From Euphrasia confusa (lineage: Eukaryota; Streptophyta; Magnoliopsida; Lamiales; Orobanchaceae): a stretch of DNA of 64,000 bases. The notes under the pieces were generated by a model. It did not search any database and had not been told where the DNA came from. It was given only the letters and a program-made list of their open reading frames with translations. Numbering within the stretch: the first letter of the stretch is position 1; the number at the start of each line of letters is the position of its first letter. The position numbers were made by a program, and so were the translations under genes. Of this stretch, positions 24,137 through 36,735 are shown in pieces. Location: positions 52,421,332-52,485,331 of the forward strand of contig OX940949.1 of assembly GCA_954870475.1 (NCBI GenBank). Reading direction: 5' to 3'.

Positions 24137-24608
24137 GTAATTTCATTTGGGCATTTCATCGAACACTTGATTTTCGCAAAAATCTGATCATTATCTATCG
24201 TAATAAGTGATGCCACCCTCTCTTTCACGACTTTCTCTAGTATACTACTATATACTAGTATAATTAAGCTTCGTAAAAATAATTGAGGTACCCGAACAAA
24301 TACAATTAAAGAAGATGACAATTAAGCTTCGTAAAAATAATTGAGGTACCTGAACAAATACAATTAAAGAAGATGACGTGATTCAAACCATCTATTCCCC
24401 TCAAACTGAAGTTGACTTTAGCTGTAAAAACTCTCTTATATTTCCCACTTGGAGCACTCATTCGAATCTCCAAAGGATTATGTATCATTGGATTAGGTTG
24501 TAATTCAGAATTATGAATTAAAGACTTCATTTTGTAACTACAATCCACACAACGATATATGAAAATCAAGAAACACACACCACACTCAATGGGCGTCTGA
24601 AAGTGAAT
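24137..24608. other. Intergenic with a 57-bp tandem duplication
   Basis: The segment TTAAGCTTCGTAAAAATAAT and onward is repeated at about 24264-24320 and 24322-24376. Otherwise this is the short upstream region of the RING-CH gene. Confidence 0.6.
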
Positions 24609-26596
24609 ATGTTAATTGAAGGTGATGAGGGTCTTTTCAGAAACGAAAACTCTGTTCATTTCTCGCCTCCTCTGCCTCCAAAGGTTATTTCTTCTGATTA
24701 TATATTGACTTTCATGTTCAAAAATATGGTAAAGATTGTATCTTTATGATTTTACTAGTATATTTGTGTGGAACTATTTTAAAGCTGCCCCCTTTGAACA
24801 CATCATGTACATGTATGTATTCTCTGCAAAGATGATCATTACGTTTTTGTATCGATAAGTATATTCTTTCGCCCTGATTAGGTCCGTGAAATAGTGGCCG
24901 ATGACCCGTCGAGCAATCACCGTCACCATATACGCAGGCCCACAACCGAGGAAGGACCAACGGATGATCTCGTGATTATAAACATGCCCACTTCGCCTTC
25001 ATCCTCAAAAGGAGGGAAGTCGGATGTAAAATATTCCATTCCCCGACTGAGCTTCAAGTTCCGAAACCGAAACGAGGACATTGAAAAGGCTGCCATGCTG
25101 GCACTGGGAGCTTCCCCAGAAAAGACGCCTTTTGGCAGGACATTATCTCTTTCTAAGATGCTCACCTCCAAGATAAAGAGGACGACTTCTTTGCCGCATA
25201 CTCCGATTTCGCAATCGAATCCTGAGTCCGCGAATGGAGGGATTGTTGTTACAAGCAGTTCAGCTGTGAGTTTTTTTGTTTCAGAAAAAATTACTTTGTC
25301 GACTGAAGTGTGTCTCTCCGCATTAGCGTTTTTCAAAAATCATTTCGTCACGTTGGCTGACTTGATCTTACAAGATTTCATCGTATTGTGCAGGAAGGTG
25401 GGCCCCAGCTACAAATGCATCGTTCGCGCTCGGTTCCGGTGTTTAATAAAGTCGGAAGCGCGAAACAAATGGGCTATTTAGGCAGTAGTGCAATAATCGA
25501 TACCGGTATTTTTTTTAGACTTCATTTAACCTTCTAAGACAATCAATTGCTCGTTATTTTCTTGTTCGTAGATATCTTTTGAGTCAAACAACAACTCGTC
25601 TGCATTTCAGATGAGGAAGCGAATAGTTATACAGAAAACATACCTTCAGAAGAAGCCGTTTGTAGAATCTGTTTTGCGGAAGTGGGCGAGGGATCATCAG
25701 ACACACTAAAGATGGAATGTAGCTGCAAAGGCGAACTTGGTCTGGCCCACCAAGAATGCGCAATTAAATGGTTCAGCATAAAAGGCAACAAGACTTGTGA
25801 TGTATGCAAGCACGAGGTTAAGAACTTGCCAGTCACCCTTTTACGAGTCCAAAACTCCGAAACCCCCCATCCACCCGGATTAACCCAATACAGGTAATTA
25901 ACTTAAGTAGATCAAAATCATGAGAAACTTGTGTTTAACTATCAATTTGTATTAATTACTATATATCACAGGGTTTGGCGGGATGTTCCGATTCTCGTTA
26001 TTGTTAGCATGCTTGCCTATTTTTGTTTCTTGGAGCAACTATTGGTAAGTGAAATATAAATCCAAACATTTCCGTTTATGACATGTGAAAAATGTGTTAT
26101 AACTTATAAGTGATCATTTGTCGGGTGCTCTCGTGCAGGTGAAGAAACTGGGATCGCATGCGATTGCCATATCTCTGCCGTTTTCGTGCATATTAGGCCT
26201 CATCGCATCTATGACAGCAACCACCATGGGTAAATAAATCTGTTTCACTCGTCATTCATCTATATATTGTTGACTGATTCTTTTTTCTCTTTTGTGTATA
26301 ATAGTATCGACGAGATATGCTTGGGCGTATGCTACTGTTCAATACGCGCTGGTGGTTCTTTTCGCCCATATGCTCTACTCTCTGGTAAGAGGACTACAGA
26401 AGTAAGTACTTAATAACACTACCGAAAATTCATTCTAATACAGATTTTGTTCGTCTGTCTATAGCTTCACGTGCAAGGATTTCTATCGGTTCTGCTCGGC
26501 ACCTTTGCCGGTTTCGGAGGTGCAATGTGTGGGACTTTACTTCTTTTTAAGATACTCAAGGCCGGAAGAACACTCAACTTCTTTTCCAGCTGGTAG
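24609..26596 (+). CDS. RING-CH (MARCH-like) membrane E3 ubiquitin ligase
   Basis: Eight exons join to 409 residues: 24609-24683, 24882-25265, 25394-25505, 25611-25893, 25972-26044, 26139-26229, 26305-26384 and 26465-26596. All introns are GT-AG. The N-terminal ~190 residues are hydrophilic, with the family's MHRSRSVPVFNK-type block in exon 3. A RING-CH zinc finger (about residues 208-255) shows CRIC, CSC, HQEC and TCDVC in C4HC3 order. Four hydrophobic segments follow (for example VPILVIVSMLAYFCFLEQLL in exon 5). Family members are membrane E3 ligases that ubiquitinate membrane substrates. The substrate here is unknown. The start codon is the least certain part: exon 1 is short and its donor (AAG|GTTATT) is weak. 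The gene converges on the IDD gene with ~200 bp between stop codons. Confidence 0.87.
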
Positions 26597-26800
26597 TGAG
26601 TCATACACACTTGTACATAACTATATACACATTCATTCTAATCCACACTTTTGTAGTAAAGTAATTTGCGTTTTTTTTTTTTACTGTATTGAAGTACTAA
26701 GATTTTATTCATCAATAGATTTATTAGACTTGGCCTCAGCATATACTCAAAATACTCAAATGAACTGAAATTTAAGAGGAAAAAAAAATGGAAAAAAGAG

Positions 26801-28242
26801 CTAGCTGGTGAAATGGCTGAGCTCCATTGCCATGGCTGATCTCATGGTTGCAAAATCAGCCAGCTGTTGCGGCAAGAACGGGCTACCGGCGCTACCATCT
26901 CCGGCGCTTATACCTAGAAAATCCCTCGTCAGGCTATGCTCCACCCAACTTAACCCCGAATGCGAGCCCTGCCCGCCAGGTGTTTGAAAAAATGTCTGAC
27001 TGACAAAATCATTATTATTAACTGACCCGAAACTCATCATCCCATCCCCGCCGCCTTGGAAAGGCAGAGTGACGTTCGTCGAGGAAGAATTCGACGGGGA
27101 AGACGAGTTCAGAACCCCTAAAAAACTCGAGCTGCTTGCGGTGGACCCCATTTGAGATGCTTTCTGAAGAAGTGCGGTGGCCGACATTGGAGCCGCCGGC
27201 GGGGGCGGCGGCGAAGTTCTCTGGTGATTAATGATAGTGTTGTTGTTTGTGTTACCGGATTCCTCTTTGGGGACATAGTTTCCCGAGCCTCCGAAAAGAT
27301 TATTCTCAGCCATCTGAATCGTACCGGGCATGGTGAAAAGATTAATGGAACCTGTTTGATGGTTTAACCAGAGGGGTAATCTTGGCTTCTGGTGATGATA
27401 CTCACCAAGAATCGAGTTTCCAAGACGGTAATTATTATCGAATTCCTGCCGAGGGCTCGTCAAAATATTATCGTATCTGAAGTTCAAATCGTTGGGTGTG
27501 AATTTTGCAGTGTCTTCAGCCAAGGCATCACAGAAAGCTCTGTGGGTGATGAAACTATCTTTCCTATAAAATGAATGTAAGAATAATATTATATATTATG
27601 TTCACAACACACTCATTATAAGCTCTTGCATTAAAAATTTAAGTACCTGGAAAAAAGAGTGCCGCAGTAGCATTTGTACTCCTTAGTGCCGCAGGTCTTG
27701 GAATGGGCTTTCCAGTCGGATTGAACTGCGTATTTTTTAGAGCATTTCTCGCACTTCCATTTCTTCTCGCCGTGCTTTCTGCTGAAATGTTTCTTGATCC
27801 CGGTTAGGTCCCCGAGGGCCCGCGAGGGGTCGTGGTGGACGCACCTCTTCTCCGGGCAGATGTAAACTTTTTTCTTGATTTGATCCTTGTTGGGTCTCTG
27901 TTTCAGCTTCCATGGCAGGTTGTGGCCTCTTCGGTGGAGCTGGAGATTCTGCTCTCTCTGGAACCCTTTGTTGCATATTTCACAGATGAATCTGTTCGTG
28001 GCCATCAGTGATTTCGGTGACAGAGCGATAACTTCTGCGTTTGGATCTGAAAAGATAATAAGGTAACAATTTTTACACATAAAATGTCATCAAAGAAAAA
28101 AAGAGAGATAGATAATAATTGTTGGTTTGATACTCGATGATTATGAATATTAATTACCTGGGGTGCCCGGTAAATTTCTTTTCTTTTTGGCAGAAGGGTT
28201 TGTATCTGATGCTTGAGGATTGGGAACAGGAAACATCATCAT
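26801..28242 (-). CDS. INDETERMINATE-DOMAIN (IDD) C2H2 zinc-finger transcription factor
   Basis: Three exons (28158-28242, 27647-28046, 26801-27563; minus strand) join to 415 residues. The ID domain is complete: ZF1 (C2H2) starts FICEICNKGF at residue 48, ZF2 starts YICPEKRCVHHDP at about residue 90, and two C2HC fingers follow (WKCEKCSKKY and YKCYCGTLFSR then KDSFITHRAFC across the exon 2-3 junction). A basic KKKR motif just before ZF1 is a probable nuclear signal. The C-terminal part has the IDD motifs MSATALLQKASQMG and TRDFLGIS. IDD proteins are nuclear regulators that bind an 11-bp consensus and often act with DELLA, SCR/SHR or TPL partners in patterning, gibberellin response and metabolism. 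The exact subgroup is not assignable here. Looks intact. Confidence 0.94.
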
Positions 28243-28311
28243 AGTGAAAAAAGATTAGATTTTTATGTTATAATTTTTTTGTGTTTTGAGAGGAAAAAAC
28301 AAAGGCTTTTG

Positions 28312-28330
28312 GAAGCTATATAGTATAAGT
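28312..28330 (-). promoter_or_regulatory. TATA-like box of the IDD gene
   Basis: ACTATATAGC reads on the minus strand about 75-80 bp upstream of the IDD start codon. It is the only good TATA match close to the gene. Confidence 0.45.
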
Positions 28331-28339
28331 AACACCCAA

Positions 28340-30608
28340 ACAAGAGCAGTAGTAGCAAGCTCTTTTCTCTTGCAAAGAATAAGCTTATTTCTCCCTTGCA
28401 GTTGCAGCATCTCTTTATCCTTGATTTCAAAGTGGGCCAGCCATAGATTTAGCTAGCTCATGGGGTCCACCCCTTCTCTCTCTTATAAAATATATTGTAT
28501 GTACTCATTTGTACGTATGCATTGGTCGTATGCTGCTTGTAACCAGATTTAATGTGGAATACAATTATCAAGAAACACAGGGAATTCAAAATGAGATTTA
28601 ATAAATGTTTTTCGGCAACCGTGTGCATATACACTATTACTATTATTATAGGATAATTTTTTGTTTTTATTTTTCTGATAATCTCCTTTTGAGATATACC
28701 AAAAGGAAATAAAAAGTGAAAAGGGTAACAAGAAAAGTGGGTTGCCTTTCTACATATAACTCGTGCGCAGAATAATGTAAATCATATACATGTACGTATA
28801 ATGTACATAATCGAAAAACAAGATACGTACATCGGTACATGAAAATGTAAATGTAGAATATTGTTTCGTATTTTTTCAAAGAGAGCTCAACACATTATAC
28901 AATATAGTACTCCTTCAGTCACAAAGGGAGTATTCAGAAATCGCAACCAATGACACAAAACAAAAAGATACAAATTAATTAACTTAATTTTTAACTATTC
29001 AAAATTGTGATTATTTATTTATTTTTTCCGTCACAGTAATATATTTGTTAAAATATATTTTATATTTTAAAATAGGCAGAATGAATAAAATAGGTGTATA
29101 CTATAATATGCTATTTGAATTACTTTTTGGCTCCATGCGCTTGGATCATACTACCTGACGAATTATTCCCTCTCAGTTTGATGAAGAACCATGCACATGC
29201 ACACGTGGGGACACACAGGACCCACCAATTGGTCCACGTAAGAATTATTGGATCAAAAGTCAAACCCCCACGAGACGCGCGTTTTGGTACTGCTGCTGCA
29301 TTTTCGAGAAACCTACAGAAATCGGCTTTGACCCTATAGCACATACACATACATTAGTACTAGTACTTTATTTAGAAACAGAAATAAAAAGGAAATAAAA
29401 GGAGCATCCAATGCTCATTTGAATTGTTTTGTATTGTTAATATACTCTAATTTAGTATATATAGTAATGCTTAATTTAATGCACATTTTCAATTTGATCT
29501 CAAGTACTAAAGTTGGGCCAATTTAGTTTATTAGTTTATTTTTTTGAAAAAAAAATATCAATTTTGATTGGTTAACTTCGCAAGTGACATTCAAAATCGG
29601 GAAACTCTCACGAAAAATTGATCTTTTCGAAAAAAAATGACTAAATTGGCACATTTTTTGAATTATTTGAAACTAGAACTCCGATGAAAAAAAATTGAAC
29701 TTTTCAATGAAAAATAATTTATTTGACGCATTTTTTGAATTACTTGAAACTAAATTGAAAATATGCAACTACATGAAATTAAATTGAGATTAACCAATCT
29801 TGATGGACTAAGCAAAATTTTCTCTCGTATATATTAAACCAAACCAAAGTACCATGGTCAAGACGACATTACTTAACCTTGGCCCGGAGCTGTCCGTATA
29901 CAATAAAATACATAGAGCTGTTGGCTTATCAATTCCAATCATTTTCTTATTGGTTAGGTATATATATATTACTAGCAATAACCAGTCGGGTGAATGGAGG
30001 ACCGACAGACTGATCCTGCGTGATCCACCTCTTTTCCTTCTGCATAGGCTATATACATGCCTTATATGGTTCATATGTACGTAGTTCCTCCGTAAGACAC
30101 TTAAAAAAACCTATAAACCGAAAATTATTGTTGATATTAATTATTTGGTTCAAGTAGAGAAGCTGCCGACTAAATTGACATGGTTTACAGACAAAAGAAA
30201 ACATGACAGATATGTGCACATATGCATTAGAGTTTTTCCATGTAAAAGGTGTATCTAATAAAGTATACACACTGAAAAAAATAAATAACTTTCAGAGCAT
30301 TTGTCCACATTTTCGCCAGGAAAACACAAGCACTAACTCAGTTTCTACACCAGCAGTTAAAGACTAATTTTACATATATTCAAGAAGCCTACTAACACTG
30401 AGTGACAAAGAATGAATGCTTAACTATTAAAACAAAAGATAAAACGGAGAATTATATAACTTGCAATACACAAGTCATTCAATAATTCAATATGCATATT
30501 TCCCACGCAACACAAACACGCACACAACCCAGCCAACATAAATAACGACATCTACTTGGACCAAGAGAATACCGAAGATATCATGGAGTTGAATCCACGC
30601 TACCACGT
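28340..30608. other. Intergenic region between the IDD and SYP71 genes
   Basis: No supported gene. A short TACTCCTTCAGTCAC...AAAGGGAGTA pair at about 28908-28932 looks like the ends of a nearly deleted Stowaway MITE. A ~60-bp imperfect repeat (ATTTTTTGAATTAYTTGAAA) occurs at about 29653 and 29733. The last ~200 bp before 30609 are probably the SYP71 3' untranslated region. Confidence 0.45.
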
Positions 30609-33600
30609 TTATCTCCTCAACACACTGCAAAAAATTCTTTATCAGTGTGAATCTATATACATTAAGAGTAAGACACACGTATATAAGGAATGAGTCCCTA
30701 AGATTCACTAAAGAGGTTAGGCATTAATAAGATGAAAAATATAAACTTACTTGTACATATAGGCTCCGATTCCAAGAATTACACACATCAAAATGATGTC
30801 GATGCAGAAATTTCGACTGGACCTTAACTGTAATAAAAGAAAAACAGCTCCATCAATTATGATGAAAATTGAAAAACAATGTTGTAGATGCAGCTATAGA
30901 AGATGAGCACGTCAAGACTGAAGAGAACATTAAGTCACCTGATTAACAGTGTGCTTCAGTCTGACATTGGTATTTTTAAGTTCAGCGGCTGCCTTGTCCA
31001 CCTACATATAGTCAAAATAAATGCTCAGAATTCTCGCACACAATTATTGGGTGAGAGAGAAAGTTGCATCTTTGAAGTCTAACCTTAGTGTCAATCTCAT
31101 CCATAAGAGGAACTTGCCTGTCCAATTCCTGCATGAGACTCATGTTATTAAAAGCACTTATTAATGATTATTGGAGAGTAACAGGTAAATATCCAGTAAC
31201 ATTAATAAATAAACAATATATATGAACACAAATATCAGAAAAACATAATGGTAACCTCGTTCATGTCACTAGCCATATTTTTTAAAGTACCCAACCCTTC
31301 TGCTATGACGTCTAAGCCTTGGTCCTGCATGATATTGTATATTAAACTTTATAGTACTATACAATTAATAACAAGCACTCCAAAATCATTAAAAAAAACA
31401 GTTCACACAGAGAAAAACATGCCTGTTTCAGTTTCCGCATTTCGTACTCTTGCCTAAATTGGCTCGACTCTTCAGACTTCTGAAAGTATTCATCCTCAAA
31501 TTGCCCATCTAAATCATATTCCAATGTACAAGTTAACAACCAAAGAACAATCTGATCACCCCACCACAGTATCGCACCTACCCACCCACGCACAACTGGA
31601 TAGAAATCCAACACACACGCATACGTAGAAGAGAGTAGGGAAGAGAAGTCCCAGAACATCCAAGTCCCACATTAATTCAAAGTTCCTCAAACCGTCCAAT
31701 CATGCACCCCCTAAGATATCAATCACTGAGAGCAAATACCTGAATTAAATTTGATTTCTGTTCGTGGAGCTGAAGTTCCCCAGCCCCCAGATGGTTTAGG
31801 TGCAGAAGCTGATCCATCAGGTATGGCCTGAATTCGATCATGCAATGCAAGAACCAGGTCATTGCGGGCAGCAAATTCTTCTGTTGTAAGTCCTTTAACC
31901 TGCATCAGAAAGTATAGTTAATAGTAAACAAAAAATCCATAATGTCACACTTAAGGCCTGTTCATAAGACCAATACATAAACGAGGTAAAGCGAGTTAAG
32001 AAACTCAATAATAAGAGCAAAACTGAAAGTAGCTTCATCACAACTCAAAACAGAGTCCAATGCAATCTTGATTATTTCATACAGTTCCCCGGCATTTTTT
32101 TGGCTCAGAAATAAAACAATTATTGATTTAAGGATAGTAAATATGGTATCCACTCTTCAGAGTTCAAGATACATCCATCAGAGTGCCATGTTCCAATCTC
32201 TAATCAAATCAAAGCAAACAAATGTCTAAAATCTTTATGCCTATGAATCCATAATGACACCCTAGACTCTATTTTATACCAAACACCTCTTCAAACTCGT
32301 CGTGAACCCACCTACTCCCTTCAAGCCAGATCGACCAACAAACTATAGTGTAGACATCAACTGACTCCATGAGATTCTAACTTTAGATATTACAATCAAC
32401 CCTTAATCAAAAGCAAAAGGCTGTGCACATGAATCTGGATGAACCCACACTAGGCCAACCTCAGTTAAGACGATAGACCAAAGAGCCACTTCATATGTTC
32501 AATACTTCAATCCCGTAGAAAGAACGATACATGGATTCTTTATGTACACCATGTCAAAAGTGTGAAACTTATACAACAACGCTAACCAAGAAAAACCTCA
32601 ATTCTAGAAGATACTGGAACCATCCACACAACTTTGAAAAGGAGGGAAACGAGGAAATGTAGTGTGGGGAAGAATGACTCAAAGGAATAAAAGAAATAAC
32701 ATCCGAATGATCTAGAACCCATCTCCTAAAATCACTAAAATTATTCGTCAGATCCACTCCTAGCAAATCCCAAAACCGGATTAAGGTCATGCACTTCGAA
32801 GTCCCTCAAATTGATACCAAAGTGAAAAATCCAAGAAAGGTGATCATCAATGAATGGCAAATAATCCGATTAGGCAATTTTTGATGCGAGCTAATTGAGT
32901 TTAACTGAATAAAAATAGACCACGAGAAACACTTGAAGGGAACCATTTGGATGGGACACATATTTTTCGTTAACAAGAATGCTTCGTGAACACTTGTACA
33001 TCAAATAGAATATGTCATTAGCTCAAGTGACTTCTGCAACTCATCCAATGCATGCTACATACATTTCAAATAAAATCAATTGGCATTATTGAGGTAGAAT
33101 TCAATTACAGAACAACCAAAGCTAGAGTTAAATCTGAAAACCCCTATAAAACCACTGTCGTTTTAAGAGACATAATATCGAGGCCAAACGACGGCAGTGA
33201 AAGTAAACCTAAAACCACGACGTAAACTAGAAATCAGGAAGAATATATTAAACCTTCTTAACGGCTAATCTCTGCAATTTGGGGACCTCTTCAAGCAACC
33301 TGGCCTTGCTTCTCCGAATCTCGGCATTCACCGCCACAGCGGATGCCCTACTCCTCTCACTCGACGCTGTCTCTGATTTCTACCATGAAATGAAATAATC
33401 AGAAATCAAAGTTCAACTATATCGAAAATGAAAAAACTATCAACAACAAAAAAAATCGCATCAAACGTGAGAAGGTGTGGGGGATTCTGAAACCTGAAGG
33501 AGGGCGTCTATGTCAGAGTCGACGGAGGCGTAGAGGCGGGCGAAGGCGTCGTCGCCGGAGACATTGGAATACTTCGCCGTGATACCGTATTTGTCGTACT

Positions 33601-33646
33601 TCTTGCAGATCGCGTCAACACGAGTTAATAGATCAATCACGCTCAT
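30609..33646 (-). CDS. SYP71: Qc-SNARE of the SYP71 group (plant syntaxin)
   Basis: Nine exons (minus strand: 33494-33646, 33254-33379, 31740-31899, 31423-31508, 31256-31324, 31084-31128, 30939-31001, 30751-30827, 30609-30624) join to 264 residues, matching SYP71-73 (about 265). The protein starts MSVIDLLTRVDAICKKYDKY. The SNARE motif covers exons 4-7 (EYEMRKLKQDQGLDVIAEGL onward), with the zero-layer glutamine in the LDRQVPLMDEIDTK block that identifies a Q-SNARE. The C-terminal anchor is FCIDIILMCVILGIGAYMY followed by NVLRR. SYP71 proteins are ER, plasma-membrane and cell-plate SNAREs; in Arabidopsis SYP71 joins KNOLLE, NPSN11 and VAMP721/722 in cytokinesis. The fourth intron starts with GC rather than GT (CAG|GCATGT at 31422). 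The gene looks intact. Confidence 0.94.
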
Positions 33647-34428
33647 GTTCACTATTTCAGAATACACATTCAATTTTATCAGGAGTTAATCAAAAAGATG
33701 AGAGGAGCCGAGGAGATTGTAAACAACAGAGGAATAAACCTCTGCGACTGACGAGTCAATGGTATGGGAGGGATATTTGCGATGTAAAATAATTTTAACT
33801 ATTTAATTTTCAGAACTAAATAAGCAAATTGTGATACGGAGTAATAATCAAATCGAATATTTTACTATTTAATTTTTATTTGTGTGTATACTTATTTATA
33901 GAATATTTGAATATTCGTATATAGAGTAATTTAATTTGAATTGAAATTCATAAAATATTCTTATTCATTTTTACGATACGAATAAAATAAAAAATTTAAT
34001 TAAAAAAAATCAATTTATTATAAACAATTGTGGACTGATAATAGTAATAATAACGTGAAATGCCCTATCCAATATAATTTACAAATAAACTCCAAAACAC
34101 AGTTATTTATCTGCACGCATATTCTTTAATGCCACTACGTTTCAAATCACCTTTTTACAGTAAAAGGTGATTCGAGTGAGTTTTGTTCTGCGTGTGCCGG
34201 CAGTTCATTCGACTGATTTATCCGATCATCGACGGACGACAGTTCGTGTTGTTTTGCAGGCTGAATTTGCCGTCAATTTTTATATATTATTATATTATAA
34301 TTTATTAATTTCTCTGGAAATGTAGCCTTGACTGAACTTGATTCGCCCGAGCTCGGATTAAACACTTTTGTTTTAGTGCATCTGGGTCGCCTTGTTTTCT
34401 CACGTCATCGTACCCAATTCGTGGTTCT

Positions 34429-34430
<2 letters not shown>
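33647..34430. other. SYP71 upstream region
   Basis: Presumed SYP71 leader and promoter (to about 33800), then AT-rich intergenic sequence with no recognisable gene. Confidence 0.4.

Positions 34431-34505
<75 letters not shown>
34431..34505. repeat. (TC)n microsatellite
   Basis: About 37 uninterrupted CT dinucleotides. Polypurine-polypyrimidine tracts like this are common in plant leaders and promoters, but no gene could be attached to it. The Arg-Glu and Ser-Leu repeat peptides it encodes are artefacts. Confidence 0.95.
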
Positions 34506-34507
<2 letters not shown>

Positions 34508-35238
34508 TTTTTACGTTTTTATTTCTTCGGTTCATGTGTGTTAAAATCTAGGTTTTAGTTTGATGCTTTCGGTTCTCTTTTTATTCAATAAGTACTTCAC
34601 TGTATTTAATGGTACGTAATTTGTAAATATATTTTGGTTTCTGGTCTACATAATATAATTCCCAACCTTTTAATTTTAAATCCATTAATTTTGTTAAGCT
34701 GTAATCGAATTGCCTTATTAATGGGCGTCGTAATTAGTTGCGTCGTTTACCCCAGAAGCTGCTGTAATTTCTTTTGTGTCCAAGGTCAGTTTATTCACGC
34801 TAATGCTTCCCCACTGATTTGTGTCACTTCTGGAAACCGAAATATGAACATCATCCGTTCGTATTAACATGGAACACGTCTCAAGAAGCTGAAAATCTTA
34901 TTTCTTAAAGTTTTATTTTCGTAGTTTTTGTTCTTTGTGAAAGCATACATATTGCCTGCTCCATACTTTTTTGTTCATCTGATGTTCATTTCCATGTGGA
35001 CCCGTGGGAGCCAGGATGTCCAACACAGTAGATTTCTGGAGTTCGAATGCACCATGGAATTGGAATCATGTATCGTCTATTGCTGCTCACGGGGTCGGTT
35101 TTTATGTATTTAGTTATTTTTAGGACATAGTACTTTTTAATTTGAAAAGAATGTCGCGAATTCGAAAAACTAATTTAACTAAAAACTATGTATTTTTAGG
35201 CAATTTACAGAATAGTAATACTATTCTGGAACCAGCAC
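34506..35238. other. Unassigned region, perhaps CACTA interior
   Basis: No clear gene. At about 35015-35110 a short frame reads MSNTVDFWSSNAPWNWNHVS, which may be an exon of a transposon gene. The segment 35138-35205 (AATTCGAAAAACTAATTTAA) is closely repeated at 43155-43218. Confidence 0.3.
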
Positions 35239-35352
35239 ATGGCTAAAATGTTTCCTGATGTTCGACCTCCTTCCATGTCAGGTGCAAGTGGTTCGACTAC
35301 TCCTCTTGGTTCGACTTCTCCAGCTCGTGATTTGACCCGTGACTCACCGTAG
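35239..35352 (+). pseudogene. C-terminal coding remnant, probably CACTA-encoded
   Basis: A 37-codon stretch ends in TAG at 35350-35352 and reads MAKMFPDVRPPSMSGASGST before a Ser/Thr-rich tail. It lies just inside the CACTA terminus at 35909. From memory, similar Pro/Ser-rich tails occur on plant CACTA-type proteins, so I take it as the last exon of a mostly missing element gene. The identity is uncertain. Confidence 0.35.
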
Positions 35353-35549
35353 CTTGTTTTTAGGTTGATTGCGGATTGTACTATTTGTCTATTCTATTAG
35401 AATGGTGTTGATGAACTTGAATAATTGTTTTGATGATTTTGGATTATTTGTATTTAAATTTGTATGTATTTTGGATTCGGTTTGTATTGCGATTGTGATT
35501 GAATTGCAGGTCGGAATTTGCAATTTTAAAATATATTTTTTTTCAGAAA

Positions 35550-35909
35550 AATAGATATTTGCGACCACGCGTGGTCGCTAATACTAAGAAGCTGTTTTTA
35601 AGAAAATAGGTATTTGCGACCACGCGTGGTCGCTAATGGTTTAAAATCGCAGTTTTGACAGCAGCTCGCTAAAAAGCTGCCACGTCAGCGCTCGTTACGA
35701 ATCATTAGCGACCACATATAGTGGTCGCGAATAACTAACGTGGTCGCAAATATATTCGCGACCGCCGTTGTTGCCAAAAGAGCATTTAAGACCAACTATT
35801 AGTGGCCACGCATTAGCGACCACGCGTGGTCGTAAAAACCGCGTTTGCGACCACAACTTGTTTTTTGCGACCACAACATGTGGTCGCAAAAACCCTTTTT
35901 TTTGTAGTG
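35550..35909 (+). mobile_element. CACTA (En/Spm) terminus, family A
   Basis: The end reads, on the complement, CACTACAAAAAAAAGGG, the CACTA terminal motif. Inside it are at least ten inverted and direct copies of the subterminal word GCGACCAC (often CGCGTGGTCGC), the expected transposase-binding array. The other end of the element was not found in the window, so it is truncated or nested. Confidence 0.75.
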
Positions 35910-36735
35910 ATGTTTATGTTATTTTTCATCGGGAATGATGTTTCGTGTATGTGCAAAGTTGATTTAATTATCGTTTGATTGATATAGATTTGTCCTACTG
36001 AGCGTTGAACTCACCATTTCAACACGTTGACTATTTTCAGGGAATCGAGGATGATTCGAGAGGGAGGACGAGAAAATTGTTAAGAGCCCGTTTGGGCGAG
36101 CTTATCAAAAAGAGCTTATAAGATGTTACGTCTTATAAGTTGTTTTAAGAGCTGATAAGCTGTTATGTCTTATTTAATAAATAAGTTGTTAACCCGTTTG
36201 GATAAAATAGATATATAAACTTATAAGATGTTAATTTGTTTGGCAATTTAAGATCTTATATAAATAAAATTACCAAGAATAAATTGTTATATATGAAAAA
36301 AATAATTAAAAATATTTATATTAATTAAATAATAAATTTGGAATTTTTGTATATATATAAAATGTAATAATTTTAGGGGTATTTTGGTCTTTTAGGGTTT
36401 AAGTTACAAGAGCTTATAAGCTGTTGAAAAAAAAGTACCTCCCCCCTTACTTTTTTTTAAACAGCTTATAAGCTGTTAAACAGCTTATTTTTAAGTTTTT
36501 TAAGATCTTTTTTTAAAATTTTACCAAACAAATATTAAGAGCTTATAAGCTCTTAAACAGCTTATAAGCTGTTTTAAGGAACTTATAAGCTAAGCCAAAC
36601 AGGCTCTAAAATTGTTGTAATATATATTTACTAATTTTTATTCCGCTGTCATGTAAATTATTGTTAATTAAATTTTAAGTAATGTCTAAATGTTTATTTA
36701 TAAGTATTATTTTTACAAATGGTATCAGAGTTTTT
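35910..36735 (+). repeat. Dispersed repeat copy A, probable Ty3-gypsy LTR fragment
   Basis: It shares about 300 bp with copy B at 57842-58210, including GATGTTTCGTGTATGTGC, CTGAGCGTTGAACTCACC and CTAATTTTTATTCCGCTG. It is followed at 36720-36730 by TGGTATCAGAG, a plausible tRNA-Met primer-binding site. That layout suggests the 3' part of a 5' LTR of a gypsy-type element. It is interrupted by the MITE at 36084-36606. Confidence 0.55.
36084..36606. mobile_element. Tourist-like (PIF/Harbinger) MITE, 523 bp, TAA duplication
   Basis: The ends are GAGCCCGTTTGGGCGAGCTT and, on the complement, GAGCCTGTTTGGCTTAGCTT. The element is flanked by TAA at 36081-36083 and 36607-36609. The interior is full of AGCTTATAAGCT palindromes. 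The related repeat copy B lacks the insertion (TTGTTAAATTTGTTG near 58036), which is an independent empty site. Confidence 0.85.

Noticed and set aside
34305..34558. Arg-Glu and Ser-Leu repeat proteins
   Set aside because: They come from the (TC)n microsatellite and have no other coding signal.
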